A stretch of DNA of 64,000 nucleotides from Fen-1254 sp963769605. Its GTDB lineage: Bacteria > Bacteroidota > Ignavibacteria > UBA10030. Made by a program: the position numbers and the translations under genes. Positions within the stretch are counted from its first letter, which is position 1, and each line of letters begins with the position of its first letter. The notes below the pieces were generated by a model that had not been told where the DNA came from, did no database searches, and was given only the letters and a program-made list of their open reading frames with translations. Shown here in pieces: positions 63,377-64,000 of this stretch. The stretch covers positions 1 to 64,000 of the forward strand of contig CAVYML010000005.1 in assembly GCA_963769605.1 (NCBI GenBank). The letters are read 5' to 3'.

Positions 63377-64000
63377 ATGAACTTTTTAAAAGCGGTTATA
63401 CGAGTTCTCTTTAAGAAGCGTCACTCCGATGCGAATGGGACTCAGGAAATGAGTTTTTTTGAGCATCTCGAAGAACTGCGCTGGCAAATTATAAAAGCCA
63501 TGATCGGCATTCTTGTTGCTACATGCGTCTGCATTTTTTATGCGGATTTCATCGTTCAGCGTATTCTTCTTTCTCCGATGCGCGCCGTGGGTCTTAAAGC
63601 TCAAGTTCTTTCTCCCTATGGAATATTGATGCTTTATATGGAGGCCATTCTTATTTGCGGCGTCATCATCAGCATGCCGTATACATTATGGTGCCTCTGG
63701 AAATTCGTCACACCCGGACTGCTTCCCAAAGAGAAATATTATATTTCGAAAATCGTCGGTTTCACGTCGCTCTGTTTTTTTGCCGGCGTCGTTTTCGGTT
63801 ATTATGTCCTGCTTCCTGCGGCATTGAAATTCTTTTCCGTGTTCGGAACGGAAAATATCGAATTGCACCCTGCACTCGATCAATATGTCAGCTTTATGCT
63901 TGCACTTCTCCTTGGGGCCGGCCTTGTCTTCGAGCTCCCCATGGTTAGTTATTTTCTTTCAAAAATGGGCATTTTGACTCCACCCTTTATGAGGAAATAT
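63377..64000 (+). CDS. tatC: Sec-independent protein translocase TatC (cut by window end)
   Basis: Open for 208 codons to the window edge with no stop. After a 25-residue positively charged N-terminus comes MSFFEHLEELRWQIIKAM, the diagnostic TatC opening that binds twin-arginine signals. Further family motifs: SPMRAVGLKAQVLSPYG (variant), ISMPYTLWCLWKFVTPGL, and GAGLVFELPMVSYFLSKMG. At least four membrane helices are visible. Starts nine bases after glyA. Confidence 0.93.
   Translation, partial: MNFLKAVIRVLFKKRHSDANGTQEMSFFEHLEELRWQIIKAMIGILVATCVCIFYADFIVQRILLSPMRAVGLKAQVLSPYGILMLYMEAILICGVIISMPYTLWCLWKFVTPGLLPKEKYYISKIVGFTSLCFFAGVVFGYYVLLPAALKFFSVFGTENIELHPALDQYVSFMLALLLGAGLVFELPMVSYFLSKMGILTPPFMRKY

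Noticed and set aside
1..64000. tRNA or rRNA genes
   Set aside because: The only T-arm-like GGTTCGA sequence belongs to the tmRNA. No cloverleaf was recognised by eye; a covariance-model scan could still find one.

Overview
The window looks like chromosomal DNA of a Gram-negative bacterium of the Bacteroidota/Chlorobiota (FCB) group, probably close to Ignavibacteria. I infer this from a type IX secretion system (T9SS) gene set (PorU-like sortase, PorV-like barrels, cargo with FlgD-like C-terminal sorting domains), a SecA of about 1025 residues ending in a SEC-C zinc motif, a stand-alone PASTA protein next to rpe, and many lipoproteins and beta-barrels. I cannot name the species. No tRNA, rRNA or CRISPR array was found; the only structured RNA gene is a tmRNA.

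Layout. 1-15 kb (mostly +): a frameshifted dacB (minus strand), secA, a P-II protein, a complete IS1182-like insertion sequence, era, an EamA transporter, uvrC, an ABC exporter and two family 9 glycosyltransferases. 15.7-22 kb (minus): a family 2 glycosyltransferase, two PorV-like proteins, a T9SS cargo protein with Asp boxes, a lipoprotein and an M50 protease. 22-34 kb (+): PASTA protein, rpe, Lrp/AsnC regulator, crotonase, apt, a YIP1 membrane protein, a small zincin, yqeY, cvpA, mutS2 and purL. 34-44.7 kb (minus): two tandem pilin-like genes with near-identical sigma-54-type control regions, a lipid kinase, dapF, ssrA, a LOG-family protein, an HD hydrolase, and a repair run of nth, an unknown gene, polX and dusB, then a HIT protein. 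44.8-57.3 kb (minus): an outer-membrane and secretion block with a DUF5683-like protein, a zincin/PD40/barrel fusion, an M6-like protein whose zinc site is destroyed, PorV and a PorU-like sortase. 57.5-64 kb (+): glgA, a lipoprotein, an outer-membrane protein, rpiB, glyA and the start of tatC.

How the genes work together. SecA and TatC export proteins across the inner membrane. Preproteins with sorting domains then cross the outer membrane through the T9SS and are processed by PorU/PorV at the surface. The BNR-like protein, the M6-like protein and PorU itself all end in such domains. Other genes serve cell wall (dacB, dapF), nucleotide metabolism (purL, apt, rpe, rpiB, glyA), storage (glgA), DNA repair (uvrC, nth, polX, mutS2) and ribosome rescue or assembly (ssrA, era).

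The most striking unexplained structure is a family of degenerate period-7 (sometimes period-8) tandem arrays in at least ten intergenic gaps of the first 44 kb. Each locus has its own heptamer theme, and the arrays are often paired as inverted arms around a spacer. One is split by the insertion sequence; two supply the apparent start codons of neighbouring genes. The second highlight is the duplicated pilin-like locus: both copies carry a -24/-12-type promoter, a CGGTAATNATTACCG palindrome about 65 bp upstream of it, and a further conserved block. The upstream copy appears to have ATA in place of ATG.
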